From Heterotrichella gracilis (Eukaryota > Sar > Xanthophyceae > Tribonematales > Xanthonemataceae), in assembly GCA_032358255.1 (NCBI GenBank), contig JAULBX010025842.1, positions 1 to 54,749 on the forward strand: 54,749 nt of DNA. The letters are read 5' to 3'. Shown here piece by piece: positions 23,191 through 33,600 of this stretch. The notes under the pieces are model-generated. The model was not told the DNA's origin, did not search any database, and saw only the letters and a program-made list of their open reading frames with translations. Positions within the stretch are counted from its first letter, which is position 1. Each line of letters begins with the position of its first letter. Both the position numbers and the translations under genes were made by a program.

Positions 23191-25587
23191 ATCCCATTTG
23201 CCCCTCCTGTCGTTGGCATTTGCAGTCCCCTCCCTCTCTATGTGTGCATTCCCCACCACCACGTCACCCCTGGGAACCCAGTGGTGCAGCCAAAACAGCG
23301 CGCTGATCAACACTGGGACCCATCCACCGCCTTTCACTGGTGTGCAGACCTTGCAGCGTCTAGGATTCAGGATTTTGTCTGTTCACTGGCGTACAGCAGG
23401 ATGCAGCCCTTTTGCCACGCCCGCAGCACGCTTGCGCCCTCCAGCTCTATCCCGCAGGGGGTGTCCTCCGCCTCCGCATCCCCCCCTGGCCACTTTGGAT
23501 ATAAGGCAGAGGAAAATGTGAAGTATTAGAAGTATAATCAAGTGGACAAGGAGTACTATTAAGGAAGAATGAGTGATAGTAAGAGTAGGATTATGAGACA
23601 ACTGTTACCATGTGGGTAAGAATAAGGATGACCATATGGTTCACAGCAAGACTATGCATGCGGATACTCATGCGTACCTGACGCAGCCCTTACAGAACAC
23701 ACGCAACAAACCGAGACAGGGGCAGCATCTCCGCAGGAAACTTGTGATGCCAGCATGCGAAAGAAAAACATCCAACAATAAACATAGATTTACCTGGGAT
23801 TCTGATGTCAGTGGCAATTTCAGGGGTGCGGGAGATTGCAGCCCCTGTCCCTTGTGCGCCGCCGATGGCCATAGCCTAGCATGGCGACGGTCCCAGGCAC
23901 AGCTCCAACAGCTGCATGACCTCCCCAGGAAACACAATGCCCCCCTTGGCACCCAATTCAGGGTGAGGCGCGTAGGCCAGACGAGGCGGGAGGTACCTGG
24001 TGCCTCATGCCATGCGGCATTGGGACTAGGATGTAACCCTGTACCCTAAATCCTCAATCTTACCCTAAACTCCTATTGTAGTCCCCCTGCCACATGCACA
24101 CCCTAACGGGAGGGAGTTGATCCTAAAGCAAAAACCTAGCAGCTCAGAATTGCTTCTCTAAAATCGTGGTATAGCGGTAACTAAGCATTAAAAATGGCGA
24201 CCATCCTCAATTTGCCTCACTAGGAGAGCATCCACTGTACTTCACCTCTGTCTAAACCATGCCAGGCTCTGTGCATTGCCTTGGACAGTGGAAAACAGCC
24301 AAAAAACTGCTGTTCACCAACCCACAGGTGAACATACCCAATGGGACTTAATGGTGAGCACACCACTATTTTGAGGTCTTTGGCCACTGAACCACATCAT
24401 CCACACGAGGCAGCAGTCCACGCACTGCGCATTCCATGAGCTGTTGGGAAAACTGGCCCACGAGCAGCAAGGGTGGCCTCACTGCCATGGCGCCTGGGGC
24501 ACAGGAGCAGGGGTGGATGACCAGGGGTGGAAAGCGGGATGAGTGGGTGAAACAAGCAAACCAGCTCGAAGCACGCTGCATCCACAGAGTGCAAGCAGTT
24601 GACAAGGCCCTTCCTCACCCCCTGATTACCTTCCAGTAGAGAGTAATGTACATAAGGGACAGGTAGATGAATGCCATGAACCCGAACGAACAAAGAAGGA
24701 GGACGAAGTCCTGAGCCCAGTTGGGCAGGCCCTTATATGCTGCCTCCAGACGGGAAGTTTAAACAGCATCCTTCTCCTGGGCAGGGGCCTTCACCTCAAG
24801 ACAGTTTTAGCTTCAGCAACTCAGCCGGGCTTTTACTTGCGCATAGACAATGTGCTTTACGAGGATTCTGCTCAATGCAGTACCTATCTCCGTAAGCAAC
24901 ATGCACAGCGCTGAGGCAAAAAGGGTTTTGTACGCTTAGGAGCAGAGCACTTTGCCTGGGGTGGGTGAGCAGCATGATTCAACTGCGAGCTCTGTTTATA
25001 TTTTGTAAGTGAATAACACTTTGATCTCTATGCAGCTCTGTCGCGCGGTGCAACAAGAGGTGTTCGTATGTGAGGGGTGAGTCTGAGTGCCAGCTTGCTG
25101 TTGGCAACAATAGAACATCCCCTGTTGAAACCCAGGGCATGGCCAAGGGAATTTGGTACCTTGGTGCTTGGTAAATGAGGTCAACAGGGCAAGGCCATGG
25201 GGTTTTGACAATTGGTAGTCCTGGTGACTGGTATTAGCGGTGACCAAGGCATGGCCAGGTGACTTTGGTAAACTGCCCAAGCATGCGTGCATATGGGGCC
25301 AACTGGTAACTTGGTGACCTAAGGAACTAGAAAAGAGCAACGGGACCTTCACACGCTCCCCCGTTGTCACATCCAGCTGTTGTTTGTACCTTGCGAGGAA
25401 CCTTCCCAGTTGGCTTCTGCCATGCTTCTACTCTCACACCACGGGAACTGGCTGGCTTGGACGCCCTGGATATTGTGTATCGTTTCTGTCCTTTGATGCC
25501 TGCTCCCAGAAAGTGACGGCGGCCAGCGAGTGCACCGCCCACGAGCTTGGGAGCTTGGGGCTGTACGAGGCGTAGCGTGGCTGGCAT
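23191..25587 (-). CDS. Unrecognised membrane protein with transit-like N-terminus and in-frame TAG
   Basis: A chain of minus-strand exons fits in phase: 25587-25390, 24743-24619, 23996-23794, 23485-23387, 23312-23191. A last hydrophobic piece, 23131-22916, is uncertain. Exon 1 (66 aa) is rich in Ala, Ser, Arg and Lys and lacks acidic residues until the end, like a plastid transit peptide. The second exon gives a clear membrane helix (FVLLLCSFGFMAFIYLSLMY). A second helix is built across exons 4 and 5 (CILLYAMLISALFWLHHW). Between them lie AYAPHPELGAKGG and MAIGGAQGTGAAISRTPEIA. A TAG at 23878-23876 interrupts exon 3, although both flanks are exon-like in the same frame, so this is a pseudogene, an assembly error or a wrong model. 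I do not recognise the family. The gene is divergent from the DsbA-like gene. Confidence 0.45.
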
Positions 25588-26167
25588 CTTGCTGGGTACT
25601 TTTGGATGCTTGCACAAACGACTTGGTCTGCGCGTCAAGAGGAACGTGGTACAAGCAACACCTACTTTTTTTGTCCTATTTGTCACCCTTGAGCTGTGGT
25701 TCCCACGAGAAAAGCAAGATATCTGCCCAGGTTGCAACTTTTTTATTGTTGAGTATGCTCTGACATGAACGTGTATATCTTCCCAAGGGCGTTGTTTGCC
25801 AAAAGGCTGGTACAGAGCACACGGTGGAAACCAGCGACGTACACTTGCTTCCAGTAACACCGTGTCTTGCAGCTTGCCGGCTCCTCGACACGGATGCATA
25901 TGTATGCATGCATCTGCGCCCAACTCAAATCCTGGGCATATAAAAGCTTGCAAGATATCCGCCGTTGCAACTTGTTTATAACGTTGAATATTTTCAGCGT
26001 TCTAGAAAGAGCCACAGAGAGCCTGCAATACACACAGTTGAGCACCCGTTTGATGCCGTTCCTGTAAGGCAGTGTGTGTGGGCCTTGAGCACGGCATGCG
26101 CTGCCCATCAGTTGTCACAGCCAGCCTCGGACCCTGCTACCCGCCCCTCCTGCGCCGCCCCACAGTC
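25588..26167. promoter_or_regulatory. shared divergent upstream region
   Basis: About 580 bases separate two proposed start codons on opposite strands (25587 minus, 26168 plus). A palindromic ATGCATATGTATGCATGCAT-like stretch lies near 25894-25912. No core promoter element could be assigned with confidence; the regulatory role is inferred from position only. Confidence 0.35.
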
Positions 26168-28778
26168 ATGCCGCCGCCACTACCACCGAGGGAGCTGGGA
26201 TTTGCGCTTGGCCCGCGCAGCGCCAATGTGTCCCTGAGCGTCTACCTAGACTTTGTGGTGGGTGCATGTGCATGTATTCTACATGCCGTGGCGGTTTTCA
26301 GCAGCAATGCATAACCTTAACACCTTTAAAATAAAAAATTATACGCATTTGTCATCAAGTAGTAAGAACCCGGCTGTATGCACTGGTCCCAGGATGCAGT
26401 AATGCATGCATATGCTGAGGGGGGTGGCAGCAGCATTCAGGAGCCTCCGGCACTGCTACACTGTGTGCAGCCAACGGGTTTAGTTGGGGTTCAGTAAACA
26501 TATACTGAGATTGTTGGGATCCGTCTATGCCAGCTAGTCAACGCCGGGCCATCACGCATGGTCCTTGCCCCGCTGCTGGTCACCTGCGTACCTCTGGCTG
26601 TGGACAAGGCGATATTTTATGCAAGGGTCTGTGTCACAGGCAATACCATGATGTCCACCTTGTGGAGGGGTTTATCTCGCAGTAACTGAACGCATGGTTC
26701 TGCAAACATACAGTAGTGTATCAGATAGCCAACGGCGTCTGATATATTCAATACCGTCCGTTGGCATGTTGTAACAGCGCACACTCCCCTTGAGTCTCCC
26801 CACATAAATACCTCTCCCCCTTGCAGTGCCCCTACAGTCGCAAGATGTACACCACCCTGCGCAGGGAGGTGCAGCCGCGCTATGCCGACGCCAGCTTCAG
26901 AATGGTGTTCCACAATGTACCTCAACCGTGCGTCGCCCCCCTTGCACCCCACCCTCCACACCCCATCTCTTGCACTGCACACCCTCACTCAGTCACCTAC
27001 ACCCCACCTGTTATGGAGAAGTCCCGCCTTGATAGGCATGTTTCCCCACCCTCGCCCCTACCACCTCCACCACCACCCTTGGTGCCCGGCCAGGTGGATG
27101 GCAGCGCCCAATACCCACCGCCTGACCGTGCGTGGGGCGGCGTGGGGGGGGGATGGTGAAATTAAGTATTTTCGTGGCAGGAAGGGAATTAGTGGAATTT
27201 AAATTTGACAATTGATCATTTTTTTGTGGAGAAACACTGTGCCACATGGCATGGGGAGATGGGGAGAAAGTGTTAAAAATGGATTCAATAGCAACAATGA
27301 GTACCCTGAGGTAGCCAGAGAATGAAATGAGTCAAAGGGGCGTCAATCGCAATCAATGGCTTCCACTTTGCACTACGGTGAAGCGGGGCGCCAGGGGCAC
27401 CAACACAGCTACTGGCCGACAAAATTTCTTACACCCTCACGTTGCTCTCCGCCCTTGACAATACACCCTACATCCTAAACCCTACACTCGCCTGCTGGAG
27501 GTATCGCCCACCCCTCCAGCACCCCTCCACCCCGCCACCCGACTCCACTGGACCCCTTTCCTGCCAGGTGGCACCCCCAGAGCGGCCAGGTACACGAAGC
27601 AGCCCTGGCAGTTGCACGGCTTGCGGGGCCAGGTGCATTCTGGAGCTTTGCGGACGTGCTCTTCGAGAACCAGGAGGTGAGTGGTTGAACCCTCGTTAAA
27701 ATCTAGCTAAGGTCTTCGGGGCGTGGGTAAACCCTAGGCCATTGCTTCTAGGTGTTTTGAGGCGCAGGAGGTGAGGGGTTGAACCATGACAAAAACCTAT
27801 CGAGGGTGTTTGGGCGTGGGTTGTCCCTAGGCCATCCTTTAGGTGTTTTTTTAAAGGCGCAGGAGGTGAGGTGTTGAACCCTGGCTGAACCCTAGCTAGA
27901 TTGTTTGCGGCGTTGGTTGACCCTAGGCCATCCTCTAGGTATTTTGAGCGCAGGGTGGAAGTTGTTGACCCTCTAGGCCACACCCTAGGATTGTTTGCTG
28001 CATGGAGTGGGTGGGGGACGCCAGCTGGAGCTTGGCTGGCGTGCCATTTGAGGTGCAGGAGGTGGGGATTACAACCCTAGACAAAACCCTAGGATGGGTG
28101 GAACCCTAGACCACACAATGGGCTTCTTTAATGCACCCTAGCCTAAACCGTTACACCGTACGGTGGCCAGGGACCAGGAAAATCTGCGGGCTTGTTTGCA
28201 GCAAGTATTCGATTTGCGTATCCTAGGATTGACTGACTCTGCACTTGTGTGCATCGCAGGATTTCACGGACGTCCCCACGTTTGATAAATCGCGTGCGCA
28301 AATCTACGCTGACTTGGCTGATCTGGCTGTGTCATCTGCCATTGCGCCAAGTGTCACCCGGGAGGCCATGCTGGGTCTGCTGGCACTGCAGCAAGGGTTG
28401 GGGACAAACAACCCCGGGACGTACATGGAGCAGGTATGAAGCATCACTGGTTCAGGGTTTAGGGTTCAGGGTTTCCCTTCACCAACCTGATCTGCTCATA
28501 TCACCACCCTCCCATGGTAGACTGCAAAGCACCACTGCAGCCTGGGTGCACACCCCCCCCCCCTCCCCCCACACCATTGGTTGCACTGCCCACCCCACCC
28601 ACACACCATTCACCACCCCCCACCCCCCCAGGACCTCAAGTGGGCTGTGAAGCACCACCGCAGCCTGGGCGTGCACGTCACCCCCTCCACCTCACTCAAC
28701 GGCATCCTGTTTGAGAGCAGCAGCGGGTGGGGGGTGCAGCAATGGGAAGAGGTGCTAGGACCGCTATTGGAGGAGTGA
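26168..28778 (+). CDS. DsbA-like thioredoxin-fold protein
   Basis: Exons are 26168-26257, 26827-26927, 27568-27676, 28260-28433 and 28632-28778 (621 nt, 206 aa), all in phase. Residues 15-35 give the typical start GPRSANVSLSVYLDFVCPYS with the active-site motif C31-P-Y-S. FHNVPQPWHPQ follows, then a helical insert (VHEAALAVARL, AFWSFADVLFENQ). The cis-proline loop GVHVTPS (Pro176) precedes the last strand and helix. This matches the DsbA/2-hydroxychromene-isomerase-like branch found in plants and algae. The second cysteine of CPHC is Ser here, so a dithiol oxidase cycle is unlikely; a monothiol, glutathione-dependent or scaffold role is possible (inference). There is no signal or clear transit peptide, so it is probably cytosolic. 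Intron 3 is built from a tandem array of its own donor region. Confidence 0.88.
27671..28066 (+). repeat. tandem array of exon 3 donor units in DsbA-like intron 3
   Basis: CAGGAGGTGAG, the exon 3 end plus donor, recurs at 27671, 27765, 27860, 27951 (CAGGGTGGAAG) and 28056, with steps of 94, 95, 91 and 105 bp. The body of each unit carries CCCTAGGCCA and AACCCTAG-like telomere-related text. The last copy also keeps a diverged stretch of exon 3 (GGAGCTTGGCTGGCGTGCC). Confidence 0.92.
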
Positions 28779-30624
28779 GGAGGGGTGGTGGGGACTTGGA
28801 GGGGTTGTGGTGGCGGTAAGGTACTGGAGTGGCAATGAAGAGTGCAGCAAGGTTCAGGGTTCATTGTTTAGAGTTTAGGGTGGGGGGAGCAGCAGTTGGG
28901 GGAGGTGCTGGGGCCACTGATGGGGAGTGACGAGGAATGGCGGGATGTTGGTGGCGGTGAGGGTTGGAATGATATTGGAAGGGGAAGATTGCAGTGGTGA
29001 GGGTTTAGGGTTCAAGATTGGGGCGCTGCTGGGTGAGTGTGGAGGGCGGCTACCCATGGGGTTATTTTCTGTGTACGTGAAGTGATGGTGAGTTTTTTTG
29101 GAACAATTGTGAGATGAGAGTCTGGAGCAGCTGCTGTGCGAGTGAGATGAGGAGGTTTGTGTGTGGAGCCACCTATTGCGAGACGACGATAGACAAATTT
29201 TGAAGCTAAAAGTGTGCAAGTTTGATGCTTGATCAAATCGGGTGTGGGTGGTAAGTTAAGGACAATTGGGGGGCTTGGTGGATAGTCAGTAGCGTAATAA
29301 CCAGTTTTGGCCAGTTTTTGTGAGCGCTTGCTTTGTATTAGAAGTAAGGGACACTAGAGAGTATGGGATACCATGGTTAAACGTTTAGGGTGACCAGGTG
29401 CTGGGGCCATTAATGGACGAGTTAGTGAGGGGGAAAGGGTGGCTGGGGGTCGGTTCGGGACTGCTATTGAAGGTTCTGAGCAGGTGGGCGTGGTACTTGC
29501 GGGTGGGTCTGGCAGGTGGGGTCTAGGAGCATTCTGGTGGGGTGGGGTGTGGTGGTGGTGGGCGGTGGGGATGGAAAGTGACATATCAAGAGGATGAAGT
29601 GGGCAACACTTGCTGGATTTTGGGGTGGGAATGGTGGCGTGAGCAGCAGTGGGGGAAATGCAGGGGTTTCCTCCCCCCTGTGACCGTTAGCAGCATATGC
29701 ATGCATGCATATGATTGTGTCAGCACCAACAACAGTTCGAATACCAGGAGACTCTCGAGTAGTTGACACACTGTGTGACTTTTGATAAGATCATTTTTTT
29801 CAATCCGGTGGCCTGCAGCAAGTTGCAACGCTGGGCAACAACACGCCAAGTGCCCAGCAAAGCACATGCATATGCCACCTGTAGCCACTGCCATTGCAAT
29901 CCTCTAGACGTCTGCACTGCTGAACAACGCTTTCAAGGCCTGCCGTTAAGCTGTTATCACGCCAACCCAACCGCAGTAGTTGTAGGTTTTTGGAACCTAT
30001 TTTGGGACACCCACCTGCATCGGACCTTCGCCCTGGCCCCTGCCGGTACGTAAAGGTACTTCAAACCACGACGTGTTCTTTCCTCGAAGAGATTGTGTGG
30101 CCGTACTTGAAGGTTGTTAAGCAATGGTTCTAGAGCAACAAAACTACGCTGTTGAGAGTACAAGCTGGCAGAAGCACAAGCTGGGGCGCGTTTTGCTTGG
30201 TACTGTGTTGCACAAACCCACATAAATTGTTGGAATAAATTGTAAGCGTGCTGCTCCAAGGCTATCTGCAACACAAAATTCCTGTGCGTCGCCAACAAGA
30301 GGCTCAAACATAGCGTCTAACATCCATTGGTCGTGTGCTGACACGCGTAAAGGTATCGCGCTAGGGTGTTGACCGCTTTGCTGCCCTAGGGCCTAGCTAC
30401 ATGCCGGAGATGCCGAGTATAGCCTAATGCCTAGCACTGCGCGTGGGCATGAGCAACAGCTCGTGGCCCTGAACAACGCGTGCGTGAACACCAAGCGCCC
30501 ATTCCACCCCTGTGATACAAACATACTGCCTCATAGTCATCCAAGATAACTGCTAATTGGTTAGTACAACAGTCTGAAAATTTCTGCCCATCTGCAGCGG
30601 GGGTGACCGCCACCCACTGCCACC
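28779..30624. other. intergenic with 3'-exon copies, no gene
   Basis: Degenerate copies of the last DsbA-like exon lie beyond its stop codon at 28879-28932, 29394-29430 and about 29450-29480 (motif GAGGTGCTRGGRCC...ATTGG). The rest, up to the PDR start, has only short frames with no exon-like chain. It presumably contains the PDR promoter. ATGCATGCATAT-type palindromes occur near 29695-29711. Confidence 0.55.
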
Positions 30625-33600
30625 ATGGCTGGTCCTCTCACCGGCGGTGGCCTGGGAAACCCTTGGTTTGAGGCTTCTCATGGCGGGCAACGGCGGTGGG
30701 ACGATACCGATGCCGGCATCACAGGTAGGCCAGGTTCTAGGGTTACAATGTGTTTCTGCCTGCATGCCTCTGTTCCAGCCCTGATGTAGTGCTTGCCTCC
30801 CCTCTTTGTGTTCTTTTCCCTGTGTTTCACCAATTACTGGTCACCTGGCCTCCTTTTTGTTGTTCCTACTGTGCACAGGCTCGCCTACTTGCTCCTCGCT
30901 CCTGTGGGTTACCCCCTGTACCCCCCGCCATTATCCCTGCTATTGCTTTATCGCACGTGCATCTGCATCTTTCCATTGCACAAACAACAACCTGTGAAAA
31001 ATTCTATTAATTTCCAGGCGAGCGGCGGAATGTGTTCCGCACCTCCTTTACGCAAGGGAGGGAAGATAGGGATGAGGATGAATGGGAGCTGCAGCGGGCT
31101 GCGCTGAACAGGCTGCGGAGGGAGCGCATCTCACACACAGTGCTGGTGCCGGATGGTGCTGGAGGTAGGGGATGCCACGTGCATGATGCCTTGTCATTGA
31201 CAAGTGATCAAGTGGCTGAGACCCACGATCTGGGCGCATGCATCATGCCTGGGTGGTGGGGATGGTGGTGGCGACGGAATTGGTGTATACGAAGGGGGTT
31301 TGGGGGAAGGTGCATGGGGTGGCCGTGGAGTGGTGACGCTGGATTGATGAAGCTTGAACTTCATCCTCCACATGCGCGCGCAGAATGTTTTGCAAACTTA
31401 GCAGTGATCTCATACTGCAATATACTGTGAATCGCTGTGTAGTCAAACAAATGGATTAATGAAGCAATGGAGTGGTTTTGTTGCAGACGTGGAGAGTGGC
31501 GTGGGCGAGGTTCTTGATGTGCGCCACCTGACCACCACTCAGAAGCAGCGGCTGGTGGAACGGGCACTGGAGGACAGCGGCATGGACAACGAGAAGCTGC
31601 TGGCCAAGATGAAGGCGCGCATGGATGCGTGAGTACTCCTCCTTCATCGTTTGGTTGTTAGGGTGTAAATTCGTGAACCTCAAATCCATGACAATGAGAA
31701 GCTGCTCACCAAGATGTAGGCGCCTGAGTCTCTTCTTGGTAGCTGCTTGGGGTTTTTCTGGCACCCAAGGTTGTCAAATTAGGACCCCTGCATCCTGCAC
31801 ACTGCATTATGTTTCATCGTCTGCGAAATTTTGAACGAGTGTACCTCATAGGTTCCAGTGGATCTCTACGGAAATTATTTAATGGGTCATAACTTAAAAC
31901 CCTACTCCCTACACGTAACAGTGCAAGGTGCCAAGGTGCTCTTGCAGACATGCCATATAATATCTCGCGCAAGAGCTAATTGCCCATGCAAACATTTGCG
32001 CAGGGTTGGCATCCAGGTCAGCCAGGTGGAGGTTCGCTTCAGCCACCTGAGTGTTGGGGTGGATGTGCACGTGGGGGGGCGCGCGCTGCCCACCATCACC
32101 AACACGATCAGGAATGTGGCAGAGGTGGGTGGGGCAGGGGGCGGGCTTGCAGGTGTGGTATTACAATGAGAAATTGCAAGTGTGTGGTTGTGGTTGAAAT
32201 GTGGTGGATGTGGGGCATGTGGGGTGTGGTGCAGTTTTCAATATTTTGTTTTTACCTTATTTTATGTAAGAAAGAAAGCATTTAAAGCATTTATAGAGTG
32301 TGTGTAGCGTTAGCGCAGCAGCAGCAGTCATTGTCCTGGCATGAGGGCAGGAAGGAAGGGCAGGGCGTATTTTTGGGTGCGCTTGATCCTGATGCAGATG
32401 GCCTTGATGCACTGTTGGCCATGCTACAGCGGCTGGGGCAGGGGTGACCTTGCAGAGCTGCTGCAGCGTGTCACACACAGCGTCACGGGCGCCAGCATCT
32501 GGATGAAGCGCACGTACAAGTACATCCTGCCCTTCTGCCTGCCATCATGACAGGACAGGAGCGTACTGCTGTTGCATGCTCACGTTAATGTGCACGCATG
32601 GCTACCAGCCTTGGAACTGCTGTTGTGAGGATAGAACTGGCACTGGTGTTGTATGAAAGCACGGCATTTTTAACGCATAAACATCCCCACATCTTAAAAC
32701 AGGTTTTGCACAAACTACACAGCTACAGGGTCTAGATCACTACTGAAGGGGAGTTGACGATCCTAATCAAGGGGACTAGAGGAGTCCCCTTGAACCTAGC
32801 ATACCCTTCCTGAATCTATCAACATTTCTCTTCCTCCCCTTGTGGGGGTGGAGGTGGCTGGCGACGCATACAGGCACGCCCCTTCAGAAGGGGGGGGGGG
32901 GGGAATATGACTTGCATCTCCCGCCGTTTTGACGGGCCCGACACGTTACCGTAAGGCAATTGTTCGTGCTCATGCTTTGCCTGACTGATGATTAGCATTT
33001 CCTCCCCTCCTCTGCAGGCCTGGACGCCCCTTGGCCGCTTGAGTGGCGCCAGCAAGCGCCACTTCACAATCCTGGATGACGTGGGGGGGGTGCTCAAGCC
33101 GGTGGGTGCTGGATGGGGTTAGGGCTTAGGGCTTAGGGGTTAGGGTTTTGGGGCATTGCCATGTTGAAGCTGGTGGGTGCTGCATGCGGGCTGGGGTGGT
33201 GGGTGGGAGGTGTGGGGCTGTGCAACTGCCTGGCATTGGTTGCGGGTGGTGGTGGGGCTGGTGAGTGAGAGTTGCATCTGTTGGTTTTCCAGTACCAGAG
33301 GGTTATCACATGCTAGCACGGGTCAACCTAGCGTCATGGCATTAGATGCAATTTTTATACGGTGACGTACATGGGTGCTCGAATAACCATATTCTCAGCT
33401 TTGCAATGGGTCGTTGCTCAGAATCCGGCAGTTGTTGTAGATTTGACAATAATTGCCGGGTTACATCAACGCATTCCAAGCTTAGAGTATGGTTATTGGA
33501 GCAATTTAATTATTATCAAATTGACAACAATTAAATTGACAGGATCACCTGCTGGATAGCCAGGACCCTGGATCGCCTGGTGCCGTAACCTGTATTTTTT

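Noticed and set aside
24377..24511. Extra exon of the minus-strand membrane protein (LLLVGQFSQQLMECAVRGLL frame)
   Set aside because: It looks protein-like and has a good acceptor, but its phase does not join the exon at 24743-24619 or the exon at 23996, so it was left out of the model.
27671..28066. CRISPR-like regularly spaced repeat array
   Set aside because: The repeated element is an exon end plus splice donor, the spacers are similar to each other, and the context is a eukaryotic intron.
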